From: Rhizobium esperanzae
Lineage (GTDB): Bacteria > Pseudomonadota > Alphaproteobacteria > Rhizobiales > Rhizobiaceae
Assembly: GCF_014197615.1 (NCBI RefSeq)
Contig: NZ_JACIFY010000001.1
Location: 124,001-188,000 of the forward strand
Length of the DNA: 64,000 bases
Direction: 5' to 3'
Shown here piece by piece: positions 1 to 7,041 of the stretch; position 1 is the stretch's first letter, and each line of letters opens with the position of its first letter. Made by a program: the position numbers and the translations under genes. The notes beneath the pieces are model-generated. The model was not told the DNA's origin. It saw only the letters and a program-made list of their open reading frames with translations, and did not search any database.

Positions 1-135
1 TCGAAATATCGGCAATGCTTGATCAACGAATGTCGTTACCGCAAAATTGTGCCGCGTTTTTTGCGGTAACGACATGCTGGACAAGAACGACCTCAAGCGC
101 GAGGGGCGAGCCTGAAAGATCGCGACGCGCGTGAG
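1..135. other. Window edge, no assignable gene
   Basis: No gene can be assigned with confidence. Several plus-strand frames are open from the left edge: one closes near position 69, another at 133-135. Either could be the tail of an upstream gene, and no recognisable domain end is visible. A perfect 17-bp inverted repeat lies inside this stretch and a terminator-like hairpin follows it, so most of it is probably intergenic. Confidence 0.3.
30..75. repeat. Perfect 17-bp inverted repeat
   Basis: The arm at 30-46 is the exact reverse complement of 59-75, around a 12-base loop. The core reads GTTACCGCAAAA and, in the other arm, TTTTGCGGTAAC. It could be a bidirectional terminator, a protein-binding palindrome or a dispersed rhizobial palindrome. 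I cannot tell these apart from one copy. Confidence 0.8.
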
Positions 136-150
136 ATGGAAATAGGCAAG

Positions 151-185
151 AACGCGCCGTCACATCCTGTGCGGCGCGTTCTGGT
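151..185 (+). terminator. Rho-independent terminator-like hairpin
   Basis: A perfect 9-bp stem, AACGCGCCG (151-159) with CGGCGCGTT (172-180), is followed by a T-rich stretch from 182. It would end a plus-strand transcript entering from the left edge. It also lies downstream of the minus-strand cyclase gene, but a T-run for that direction is not evident. Confidence 0.6.
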
Positions 186-280
186 TTTTATGCCGCTTGC
201 CCGCTGGACGCCTATTTCTTCGCCGCAGCCTGCGCGGCAAACCTTCTGCCGGAGGCGGATGGCGATCCGCTCGGCGCATT

Positions 281-1105
281 TCAGGCAAGGCCGCCATTCC
301 AGTCGCATCGGAACACCAGCACCGGCTTCGCAAAGCCCTTGAGGCGCCGGCGTGAGGCGTGACCGAAGAGATCGGCGGCGCCATATTCCCGAAAGATATT
401 CTCCGAAACGAGGATCTGGTCGCTGGCGGCGGCCGCGCAGAGGCGCGCCGCAAGCTGTACGGTCGAGCCGAAAAGGTCGTTGCTGTCCTCGACCGGCTCG
501 CCGCAATCCAGCCCGATGCGGATATGGATCGGCTCGGTGTTTCCGCCGTTGTAACGCTTGAATTCCTGCTGGATCGTCATGGCGCATTCGACTGCGGCCG
601 TTGTGGCGGAAAAGGCGGCCATGATGCCGTCGCCGGTATGCTTCACTTCCCGGCCTGACGTTTGCCCGAGGCATCGACGCACGATCGCATCATGGGCCCG
701 CACCATTTCGGTTCCGATGCGGTCGCCGAGCCGCGCCGTCATCTCCGTCGATCCGACGATGTCGGTAAAGAGGATTGCCCGGTGACCGGGATCCACGTCG
801 GCCAAGGATTGGCCGGGCGCCGGCTCCGGGTCATGAATTCGTCCGAGAAAAGCTTCGACCGCAGACAGGGCGACCTCGACGATCTCGCCGGCAACGAAGC
901 CGTGCGCCTCGCGATGCACGCATTGGGCGGTTTCCATGTCGGGCGCATCCACGAGACAGAAGGCGGTCCCGCGCCGCTGGTCGAACCAATAGGTGAGAAA
1001 CTTGACGCCGTAGCGATCCTGAATGTCGAGATCCATGCGATGCGCCCGGGCAACATCGGCCGCCGACGTTCCCTCGAGAAAGTGCCGGTCCATGAAGATA
1101 GGCAT
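281..1105 (-). CDS. DUF4242 - class III nucleotide cyclase fusion
   Basis: A 274-residue protein. Residues 1-90 resemble the DUF4242 family of small ferredoxin-like domains (the SCO4226 type, described as nickel binding). Residues 108-235 form a class III adenylate/guanylate cyclase domain. Visible cyclase residues are the metal aspartates D115 (FTDIVGST) and D159 (TGDG), purine-site K155 and D210, and R221. The usual transition-state asparagine before the AAR motif is Q217 (VQLAAR), so activity may be reduced or altered. There is no membrane segment or signal peptide, so the protein is probably cytosolic. The start at MPIFMDRH is preferred over an upstream ATG because it begins the DUF4242 fold. 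Signal and nucleotide specificity are unknown. Confidence 0.85.
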   Translation of the reverse strand: MPIFMDRHFLEGTSAADVARAHRMDLDIQDRYGVKFLTYWFDQRRGTAFCLVDAPDMETAQCVHREAHGFVAGEIVEVALSAVEAFLGRIHDPEPAPGQSLADVDPGHRAILFTDIVGSTEMTARLGDRIGTEMVRAHDAIVRRCLGQTSGREVKHTGDGIMAAFSATTAAVECAMTIQQEFKRYNGGNTEPIHIRIGLDCGEPVEDSNDLFGSTVQLAARLCAAAASDQILVSENIFREYGAADLFGHASRRRLKGFAKPVLVFRCDWNGGLA

Positions 1106-1132
1106 CGCGCGCCCCCAGATCCGCCGGTGCAA

Positions 1133-1536
1133 GAGGCGGCATTCTACGATCTGGATGCGCCTTCGTCCACCTTTGAGACAATCAAGAGGCGATCGTTAAG
1201 GCTGTTACATTGAGAAAATCCTATGAGTTGCTGTAAATCCCATAGAATACGAAAGGAATGGTTGTGTTTTAATCAGTGTGATTTGCATGGAAGCCCGATA
1301 TTTACCATAATCGGCCGTTTAAAGACTAGCCATGGGTTGTCGTGGCTATTCGGGAAGCTTCAGGCGTTCCACCGTCTCAAGCGCCTGTCGGAACCTGGAG
1401 GGATGAAGAGCTGCGTCTGTCATGGTCCATCTCAGCAGCATCAAAGCCGCAGGCCGGCAGGTGAGGCGGCCCGCCGACGGCACGAATATTGCATCGCACC
1501 CCATAAGCCCACCAAAACTGGAAAAGCTGTAGCAAA
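1133..1536. other. 400-bp gap without a convincing gene
   Basis: This gap is visibly richer in A and T than its surroundings from about 1200 to 1330. Short open frames exist on both strands, but none has a plausible ribosome binding site plus a recognisable domain. It probably holds the promoter of the cyclase gene (minus) and of the DUF982 gene (plus). Confidence 0.5.
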
Positions 1537-1794
1537 GTGAAACAGACGGCAAACTTTCGACCGGTCGGATTGGCCTCCATGGGGCTCGGCCATTATGCCG
1601 TCGTTAACTCTGTTTGGGATGCCGCGCGCACGCTGCTGCACGACTGGCCGGTCGATGACGGCGAAGAATATTTCGAAGCCGTAAAGTCATGCCTGGATGC
1701 GATTATCGGCGATCTCCAGCCGGATGAGGTGCGGGCATCCTTCATCCGGGCCGCACAGGAAGCCGGCATCGCCGTCATCGAAGCCGCGGATTGA
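1537..1794 (+). CDS. DUF982 family small protein
   Basis: An 85-residue protein matching the layout of DUF982, a small family abundant in rhizobia. It has an N-terminal beta region (FRPVGLASMG), then WPVDDGEEYFEAVKSCLDAI and a C-terminal helix RASFIRAAQEAGI. The GTG start at 1537 is kept because the family domain begins before the first internal ATG at 1579. No signal peptide or membrane segment is seen. Function of the family is unknown, and neighbours give no clue. Confidence 0.75.
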   Translation: MKQTANFRPVGLASMGLGHYAVVNSVWDAARTLLHDWPVDDGEEYFEAVKSCLDAIIGDLQPDEVRASFIRAAQEAGIAVIEAAD

Positions 1795-1874
1795 GCGCCC
1801 GCCGCCTTTTCGACGAGAACCTTCGGCCTGTCGATCAAGTCCGAACCATCCATCCCAAGCCGATCACCCCCGTC

Positions 1875-1902
1875 TTGACATTTCCGGCTGACAGTCTAAA
1901 TT
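1875..1902 (+). promoter_or_regulatory. Sigma-70-like promoter
   Basis: A consensus -35 TTGACA (1875-1880), preceded by C to give the rhizobial CTTGAC, is separated by 16 bases from TAAATT (1897-1902). It lies 30 bases before the small gene at 1932 and probably drives that two-gene unit. Confidence 0.55.
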
Positions 1903-1931
1903 AGAACAAAGCAGGAACATTGGAGATGGTC

Positions 1932-2102
1932 ATGACGCATACGGAACAAGTGATCGCCAACGCCCTAGCCCTTGTCGAAGCGTCTCGTGCCGCGCGCGAG
2001 CGGGATCAGCTGCGGCGTGCCGCCTGGCAGAGAAAGGTCGAACTCAGCCGGCCGCTGCCGCCCTTGCCGCGTCCGGTTCAATTGCCATTGGCGCTGAACT
2101 GA
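1932..2102 (+). CDS. Small hypothetical protein, 56 aa
   Basis: I recognise no family. The protein is basic and mostly helical (VIANALALVEASRAARERDQL), with a proline-rich tail (RPLPPLPRPVQLPL). The ATG at 1932 is chosen because GGAG at 1922-1925 sits six bases upstream; TTG 1920 and ATG 1926 are alternatives. A promoter-like site lies just upstream. The stop codon overlaps the start of the next gene by one base, suggesting translational coupling. Confidence 0.6.
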   Translation: MTHTEQVIANALALVEASRAARERDQLRRAAWQRKVELSRPLPPLPRPVQLPLALN

Positions 2103-2365
2103 TGCAGCCGGCAAAGACCTCACCCGATCCGGCCCGGCCCGATGGCGTGTTGCCCGATCAAACGTGTCCCGACGAAGCATGGCGCGACGAAGCCTGGGAA
2201 GTCGAAGCCGTGCTGGCCTGGCATGACGACAATGCCAAGGCGACGATCCGCGCGCTGCTCGATGATTGCAAACATCTGCGCCAACAGCTGGCGCTGGCCG
2301 AATGCGCGATGAGCCGGGGGATGACACGGGGTTGGACGCCGCGTTATGAGCGCGACGCCCTTTGA
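2102..2365 (+). CDS. Small hypothetical protein, 87 aa
   Basis: I recognise no characterised family. The first 45 residues are acidic and low-complexity, rich in Pro, Asp and Trp. A helix at about residues 46-70 (AKATIRALLDDCKHLRQQL) leads to a tail SRGMTRGWTPRYERD. The start overlaps the stop of the preceding small gene (TGATG), so the two are likely co-translated. No signal peptide or membrane segment. The pair may be a taxon-restricted rhizobial unit. Confidence 0.6.
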   Translation: MQPAKTSPDPARPDGVLPDQTCPDEAWRDEAWEVEAVLAWHDDNAKATIRALLDDCKHLRQQLALAECAMSRGMTRGWTPRYERDAL

Positions 2366-2430
2366 ACCGGACATCCTTGAAATCAAGCATCTTGGGATGC
2401 TGATCGGAGCTTTCGGGGCGGCAAAAGAGC

Positions 2431-3927
2431 TCAGCTGCCAAGGCCGACATTGGCGAAGTAGGCCTTCAGTACCGAAGCTTCGCCGGAGGCGACGATGGCG
2501 CCGATATAACCGTCCGGGCGCACCAGCACGAAGTCGCCGGGCGTCAGGGCGTAGGCGTCGCGGAAATGCCCGCCTTCGTCGATGAGATCGCCGCGCCGGC
2601 CGATCCTGTGGATGTGCAATCCCCTTTGCGGCTGGACGGCAGCTTGCTCCGCCTCATAGCCGAGCAGCGTCCAGTGCGTGCCCTTGAACAGGTCGAACAG
2701 GCGCCTGGGCTGGCCGGCCGCACCTTTGAGCAGCGCATCCGGCGCGCGGTCGCCGGCCAGCAGGCCGCTCCGCCGCTCCGGCTTTTCCAGCGCAAGCGAG
2801 GCTTCGGGGTAGCCGATATCGAGCTGATGAACCTCGCGGCCGCGCCGCATCTCACCGCGCTTCATAGCGTCGAGCAGCGTCGTGGCAAGGCCGAGCATGG
2901 CGGCGGCGATCGGGCGGCGCTCTTCCTCATAGCTGTCGAGCAGCGTGTCCGGGGCGCCGCCGGCGACGGCCGCCAGTTTCCACCCCAGATTATAGGCATC
3001 CTGAACGCTGGTATTCAGACCCTGTCCACCGGTCGGCGGATGCGTATGGGCGGCATCGCCGGCGAGGAATATCCGGCCTTGCCGGTAGCGATCGGCAAGC
3101 CTGGCATTCATTGTGAAGGCCGATGCCCAGGAAACCGACTGAATGGTGACGTCTGGACGGCCGGTGCGCTCCTTCACCAGGGCGGTCAAACCTGCCGCGG
3201 AAAGATCGATATCGCCTTCGAGTGGGATCGGTCCCTGGATCTGGAACATCTCCGTGCCGGCAAGCGGGCAGAAGGAAATCTGCCTCTCCATGTCGCCCTC
3301 GGCGAAGCGATGCCAGGCATTGCGGTCGAGGCCGGTCAGCGTGACATCGGCGACGATGGCGCGGACCCCGAGCGTCTTTCCGGGAAAACCGATATCGAGC
3401 GCATGGCGCACGAAGCTGCGGCCGCCATCGGTGCCGACCAGCCAGCGCACGCCGATCGTCTCTTCGCCGGACGGGTCTTTGAGCCGGGCGGTTACCCCAG
3501 TCTCGCCCTGTTCGAAGCCGATCAGTTCGCATCCGAATGCGGGGCGATGCCCGAGTTCGAGCAGGCGCTCGCGCATCACGCCTTCGGTCAGGAACTGCGG
3601 CGCCATCAGGGCGAGATGATAGGGTTCTGCAGGGGGCGGCGCCTCATGCAGCACGACGTCGGATTCGCTAAAGCTTCCGTCGGCGCGATATTCCCGCTGC
3701 CGGGGATAGGTGCCACCGAGTGCGACGATCCGGTCGAGAATACCGAGATCCTCGAAAACCTCCTGCGTTCGCGGCTGGATCCCCTTGCCGCGCGAGCCGC
3801 GGAACGGATCGTCCAATTTCTCGATCAGGCGGAAGCTGACGCCGCGACGGGCAAGCTCGATCGCCAGCGTCAGGCCGGCCGCACCGGCGCCCGATATCAA
3901 CACGTCGACTGTAGAATTCTGTGTCAT
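2431..3927 (-). CDS. FAD-dependent aromatic monooxygenase
   Basis: A 498-residue class A flavoprotein monooxygenase of the PheA/TfdB/MhpA type, which hydroxylates phenolic or related aromatic substrates with NAD(P)H and oxygen. The N-terminal Rossmann motif GAGAAGLTLA binds FAD. The second FAD motif is AGDAAHTHPPTGGQGLN, followed by DAYNLGWKLA. The C-terminal part fits the thioredoxin-like domain of this family. Start: the ATG at 3927 has GGAG about six bases upstream; the longer frame would run through the operator. It diverges from a MarR regulator whose probable operators flank both starts, so it is likely de-repressed by an aromatic ligand. The substrate cannot be read from sequence. Confidence 0.88.
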   Translation of the reverse strand: MTQNSTVDVLISGAGAAGLTLAIELARRGVSFRLIEKLDDPFRGSRGKGIQPRTQEVFEDLGILDRIVALGGTYPRQREYRADGSFSESDVVLHEAPPPAEPYHLALMAPQFLTEGVMRERLLELGHRPAFGCELIGFEQGETGVTARLKDPSGEETIGVRWLVGTDGGRSFVRHALDIGFPGKTLGVRAIVADVTLTGLDRNAWHRFAEGDMERQISFCPLAGTEMFQIQGPIPLEGDIDLSAAGLTALVKERTGRPDVTIQSVSWASAFTMNARLADRYRQGRIFLAGDAAHTHPPTGGQGLNTSVQDAYNLGWKLAAVAGGAPDTLLDSYEEERRPIAAAMLGLATTLLDAMKRGEMRRGREVHQLDIGYPEASLALEKPERRSGLLAGDRAPDALLKGAAGQPRRLFDLFKGTHWTLLGYEAEQAAVQPQRGLHIHRIGRRGDLIDEGGHFRDAYALTPGDFVLVRPDGYIGAIVASGEASVLKAYFANVGLGS

Positions 3928-3939
3928 ATCATTCTCCAT

Positions 3940-3956
3940 ATGTGTATTATGCACAT
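3940..3956. promoter_or_regulatory. MarR operator, site 1
   Basis: Imperfect palindrome ATGTGTATTATGCACAT in the 44-bp gap between the two divergent starts. It has ATGTG/CACAT arms and is nearly the inverse of a second site at 3991-4007, matching it at 16 of 17 positions when inverted. Placed to block both promoters. Confidence 0.75.
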
Positions 3957-3971
3957 AATAGGAGAATCGAT

Positions 3972-4469
3972 ATGACGGCGTCAACGGAAAATGTGCAAAA
4001 TACACATATGTCGGAAAAACTGCGTGAACTGCATGGGGCTTTGATCGAGATCGTCAGCGTCATGAACCGGCCCCAGCGCGACGAACAGATGGTCCGCGAG
4101 GCCGGAATTTCGCTCGATCGTGCGCTGTTTCCGCTGCTGGTCGCGGTGGAGCGCCTCGGTCCGATCGGGGTGGTGGAACTCGCCGACCGCGCCGGGCGTG
4201 ACTATACCACCGTCAGCCGGCAGGTCGCCAAGCTCGAAAGCCTCGACCTGGTCGAGCGCCGCGGAAGCGCTGCCGATCGCCGTGTGCGCGAGGCGATCAT
4301 CAGCCCGAAGGGCAAGGCGATGACCGATCGCATCGACGCCGCCCGCGAAAAGATCGGCCGCGCCATCTTCGAACACTGGGACGACCATGACTTCAATGAG
4401 CTCGTTCGGCTCATGCGCAAGTTTGCCAACGATATCGGTGGCGATATCGGCAGCGCGTCGGAAACCTGA
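3972..4469 (+). CDS. MarR family regulator
   Basis: A 165-residue winged-helix regulator. After a helical N-terminus, the DNA-binding domain covers roughly residues 55-115 (GPIGVVELADRAGRDYTTVSRQVAKLE), with the wing RRGSAADRRVREAIIS. MarR dimers typically repress a divergent gene and release on binding phenolic compounds. The start at 3972 has AGGAG seven bases upstream; an upstream in-frame start would run through operator 1. It is transcribed away from the FAD monooxygenase. Two related palindromes, one upstream and one inside codons 7-12, suggest autoregulation plus control of the monooxygenase. Confidence 0.88.
   Translation: MTASTENVQNTHMSEKLRELHGALIEIVSVMNRPQRDEQMVREAGISLDRALFPLLVAVERLGPIGVVELADRAGRDYTTVSRQVAKLESLDLVERRGSAADRRVREAIISPKGKAMTDRIDAAREKIGRAIFEHWDDHDFNELVRLMRKFANDIGGDIGSASET
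3991..4007. promoter_or_regulatory. MarR operator, site 2 (intragenic)
   Basis: Palindrome ATGTGCAAAATACACAT within the first codons of the MarR gene. Its centre is 51 bp from the centre of site 1, about five helical turns, so the two sites face the same side of the DNA. Confidence 0.7.
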
Positions 4470-4559
4470 GGGACGGCGGGTGTGTGCAGGCCATTGCGCC
4501 GGCGCCCCCGCAATGGTTTTCTAGCATCCCTGCAATTCAACGCTCTCCGGTGATTCCCG

Positions 4560-5039
4560 ATGTTCGATATTCTGTGGCGCGGCCTGGCGATCGGCGCCGG
4601 CGCAACCATCCTCATGGACCTTTGGGCGATCCTGCTCACCAAGGTCTTCGGCCAGTCGGCGCCCAATTGGGCTCCGGTCGGCCGCTGGTTCTGGCACCTC
4701 GGCCGCGGCAAGGTCTTTCATGACAACATTGCCGATGCCGAACCCTATGCAAATGAACTCGCGCTCGGCTGGATCAGCCATTACGCCGTCGGCATTCTCT
4801 ACGGCGTGATCTTTGCGCTCATCATGGGCTCGGCCTGGTTGGCAGGCCCGACATTTCTTCCCACCTGGATCTTCGGCATCGTCACCGTCGGGGCAGGGTG
4901 GTTCCTGCTGCAGCCGGGCCTCGGCATCGGCTGGGCCGCTTCCAAGCATCCGACACCGAACAAGGTCCGGTGTTTCAATCTGCTCGCGCATACGGTGTTT
5001 GCGCTGGGGCTTTACGGTACGGCGTTGATTCTGCGCTGA
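4560..5039 (+). CDS. DUF2938 membrane protein
   Basis: A 159-residue integral membrane protein with about four hydrophobic segments (near residues 5-27, 72-95, 99-120 and 138-158). Its length and pattern fit DUF2938, a family of unknown function. A conserved-looking stretch NELALGWISHYAVGILYG precedes the second membrane segment. It lies 90 bp downstream of the MarR gene on the same strand and could be co-transcribed. No strong ribosome binding site is visible. It is followed at once by an intergenic repeat element. Confidence 0.75.
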   Translation: MFDILWRGLAIGAGATILMDLWAILLTKVFGQSAPNWAPVGRWFWHLGRGKVFHDNIADAEPYANELALGWISHYAVGILYGVIFALIMGSAWLAGPTFLPTWIFGIVTVGAGWFLLQPGLGIGWAASKHPTPNKVRCFNLLAHTVFALGLYGTALILR

Positions 5040-5049
5040 GATCGTAAAG

Positions 5050-5224
5050 ACCCCTCCCCAACCCCTCCCCACAAGGGGGAGGGGCTAAGCTGTCGTTCCC
5101 GGCGGTGACCAAAAGCACAGGTTTTTCTGGCTGGACCCGTTCTACCGATTGGTACGGTAGAGGCTGTGTGAGGCGGTGCGGCATGTTAGCCCCTCCCCCT
5201 TGTGGGGAGGGGTTGGGGAGGGGT
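5050..5224. repeat. Element with 39-bp perfect inverted ends
   Basis: The arm at 5050-5088 is the exact reverse complement of 5186-5224. The arms are made of CCCCTCCCC / GGGGAGGGG blocks, and 97 bases separate them. The interior holds a smaller perfect 7-bp hairpin (TCTACCG / CGGTAGA). It encodes no protein. It resembles a MITE-like intergenic mosaic element and separates convergent genes, so it may also end transcription. Confidence 0.8.
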
Positions 5225-5249
5225 TTTCAGCTACCCTCTGAACTTCGCC

Positions 5250-5891
5250 TTACCGCGCCGCCCAATTGGCCCCGCGGCGGAAGATCGTCTTCATCTCCGG
5301 CACGTCGAACTCCTTGGCCTGATGGCCGAGGGAAGAATAGAAGACGCGGCCCTTGCCGTATTTGCGCTTCCAGACCACGGGCATGACGACGCCGTCGATC
5401 CAGTAGGCGTGATCGCCGGTGAATTTCGTCGTCGCCAGCACCTCGTTCGAGGGATCGACATGCATGTAATATTGCTCTGATGTATAGGGGAAGTCGGCAA
5501 TCCCCTCCATCAGCGGATCGTCGGGCCGGGTGATGTTGACGGTGTAGTCGATGATATTGCCGGGGTGGGCCACCCACTGGCCGCCGACGATGAACTGGTA
5601 GTCGACGGAGTCGCGAAAGGCATCGCCCGCACCGCCATGATAGCCCGCGATGCCGACACCGCTTTCGATCGCGGCGGCGAGGTTCTTGACCTCCTCCTTT
5701 TCGATCTTCGACATCGTCATGATCGGCACGACGAGGCTGAGATCGTGGACGGAGGGGTCGGCGAGCGCCTCGGTGCCATGTTCGAGATAGACCTTGAAGC
5801 CGTCTTCCTCGAGCATGGTCTTGATGATTTCGGCACATTCCTGCGGCTCGTGCCCGCTCCAGCCACCCCAGACGATCAGTGCTTCACGCAT
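5250..5891 (-). CDS. ThuA-like trehalose-utilisation family protein
   Basis: A 213-residue protein of the ThuA family, a class-I glutamine-amidotransferase-like fold linked to trehalose and related sugar use in rhizobia. It starts MREALIVWGGWSGHEP, has HGTEAL and GYHGGAGDAF motifs, and ends with KYGKGRVFYSSLGHQ, all typical of the family. The start has AGGAGG seven bases upstream. It lies 17 bp after the Gfo/Idh/MocA gene, matching the thuB-thuA pairing known from trehalose catabolism. The substrate here may be trehalose or another glucoside; in ThuAB systems the pair acts through a 3-keto intermediate. Cytosolic, no signal peptide. Confidence 0.8.
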   Translation of the reverse strand: MREALIVWGGWSGHEPQECAEIIKTMLEEDGFKVYLEHGTEALADPSVHDLSLVVPIMTMSKIEKEEVKNLAAAIESGVGIAGYHGGAGDAFRDSVDYQFIVGGQWVAHPGNIIDYTVNITRPDDPLMEGIADFPYTSEQYYMHVDPSNEVLATTKFTGDHAYWIDGVVMPVVWKRKYGKGRVFYSSLGHQAKEFDVPEMKTIFRRGANWAAR

Positions 5892-5908
5892 TCTCTTTCC
5901 TCCTGAAA

Positions 5909-7009
5909 TTATTTCGCCAGCCGTCCGTCGACGATGGATTGGGACAAGGGGGCAGGGCGCTCCGTTGCGGTGGTGATCGTGACCGTCCGGCCGGTCTCGG
6001 ACGCGGTATGGAAGGCTTCCATGACTTCGAGCACATGCAGCGCCAGATCGCCGTTGGCGCGATGCGGCCGGTTCGAGCGGATTGCATGCGCCATGTCGGC
6101 GACGCCGAGCGAGCGGTAGTTGCCGTCGGCGTAGGGCGCTGTGACCGGCTGGTCCTCGAAGGCGCCGCCCTTCTTCAGATATTCGACCGGGCCGGCGAAT
6201 TTGTTGGGATCGGGGACGAGGAGCGTGCCCTCGGTTCCGTAGACCTCCAGCGGCACATGTTTGTGGCCGGCGACGTCGAAGCTCATGGCGATCTGGACGA
6301 CGGCGCCGTTGGCAAAAGCCATCATGCCGGCGACATGGGTCGGCACGTGCACGGGGATGCGCTCACCGTTGCGCGGCTCGCTGGTAATGAGCCGTTCGGC
6401 CCGCGGCGTCGTCGCAAAACCTGCAACCTGCGCAACGGGCCCGAGAAGATTGACGAGATCGGTGATGTAATAGGGACCCATGTCGAGCATCGGCCCGCCG
6501 CCGACTTCGTAGTAAAACGCCGGATTTGGGTGCCAGCGCTCATGGCCCGGGCACATGAAGCTTGCCGAGCCGCCGACCGGCTGGCCGATGACGCCCTGGT
6601 CGATCAAGGCGCGGGCCGTCTGGTGACCGCCGCCGAGGAAGGTGTCGGGGGCCGCACCAATGCGCAGATTCCGCGCTCTGGCCGCCTCCGCCAATTTTTT
6701 CCCTTCCACGAAATTAATCCCGAGCGGCTTTTCCGAATAGGTATGTTTGCCGGCCTCCAGCGCCTGCATCGCCACAGCCACATGGGCCTTCGGGATGGTC
6801 AGATTGACGATGATCTCGACCTTGGGATCGGCGAAAAGCTCCTCGACGGATTTGACGGGCACGTTGAATTCGGCAGCTTTTGCCTCTGCCAGTTCCCGGT
6901 TGAGATCGGCGACGCCGCGAATGTCGAGAATGGGGAAGGATGCCATCGCCGTGAGATAGGCGCCCGAAATATTGCCGCATCCGATGATGCCGATACCGAC
7001 CTTGTCCAT
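5909..7009 (-). CDS. Gfo/Idh/MocA family oxidoreductase (ThuB-like)
   Basis: A 366-residue NAD(P)-dependent sugar dehydrogenase. The Rossmann motif GIIGCGNISG is at residues 6-15, and the catalytic EKPLGIN stretch follows the nucleotide domain. The C-terminal alpha/beta domain carries the family GGGPMLDMGPYYITDL motif. The start at 7009 is chosen because GGAGG lies five bases upstream. It is followed by the ThuA-like gene 17 bp away and preceded by a ROK repressor gene 32 bp away, so all three form a minus-strand operon. It probably oxidises a sugar imported by the divergent ABC system. Confidence 0.85.
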   Translation of the reverse strand: MDKVGIGIIGCGNISGAYLTAMASFPILDIRGVADLNRELAEAKAAEFNVPVKSVEELFADPKVEIIVNLTIPKAHVAVAMQALEAGKHTYSEKPLGINFVEGKKLAEAARARNLRIGAAPDTFLGGGHQTARALIDQGVIGQPVGGSASFMCPGHERWHPNPAFYYEVGGGPMLDMGPYYITDLVNLLGPVAQVAGFATTPRAERLITSEPRNGERIPVHVPTHVAGMMAFANGAVVQIAMSFDVAGHKHVPLEVYGTEGTLLVPDPNKFAGPVEYLKKGGAFEDQPVTAPYADGNYRSLGVADMAHAIRSNRPHRANGDLALHVLEVMEAFHTASETGRTVTITTATERPAPLSQSIVDGRLAK

Positions 7010-7041
7010 GAATTCCTCCATTGATCTTGAGTGTGCGCTCC

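Noticed and set aside
1223..1540. 105-codon frame in the gap before the DUF982 gene
   Set aside because: No ribosome site, no domain, atypical composition.
2566..3975. Long plus-strand frame antisense to the monooxygenase
   Set aside because: No domains and no ribosome site; the minus-strand monooxygenase is clear.
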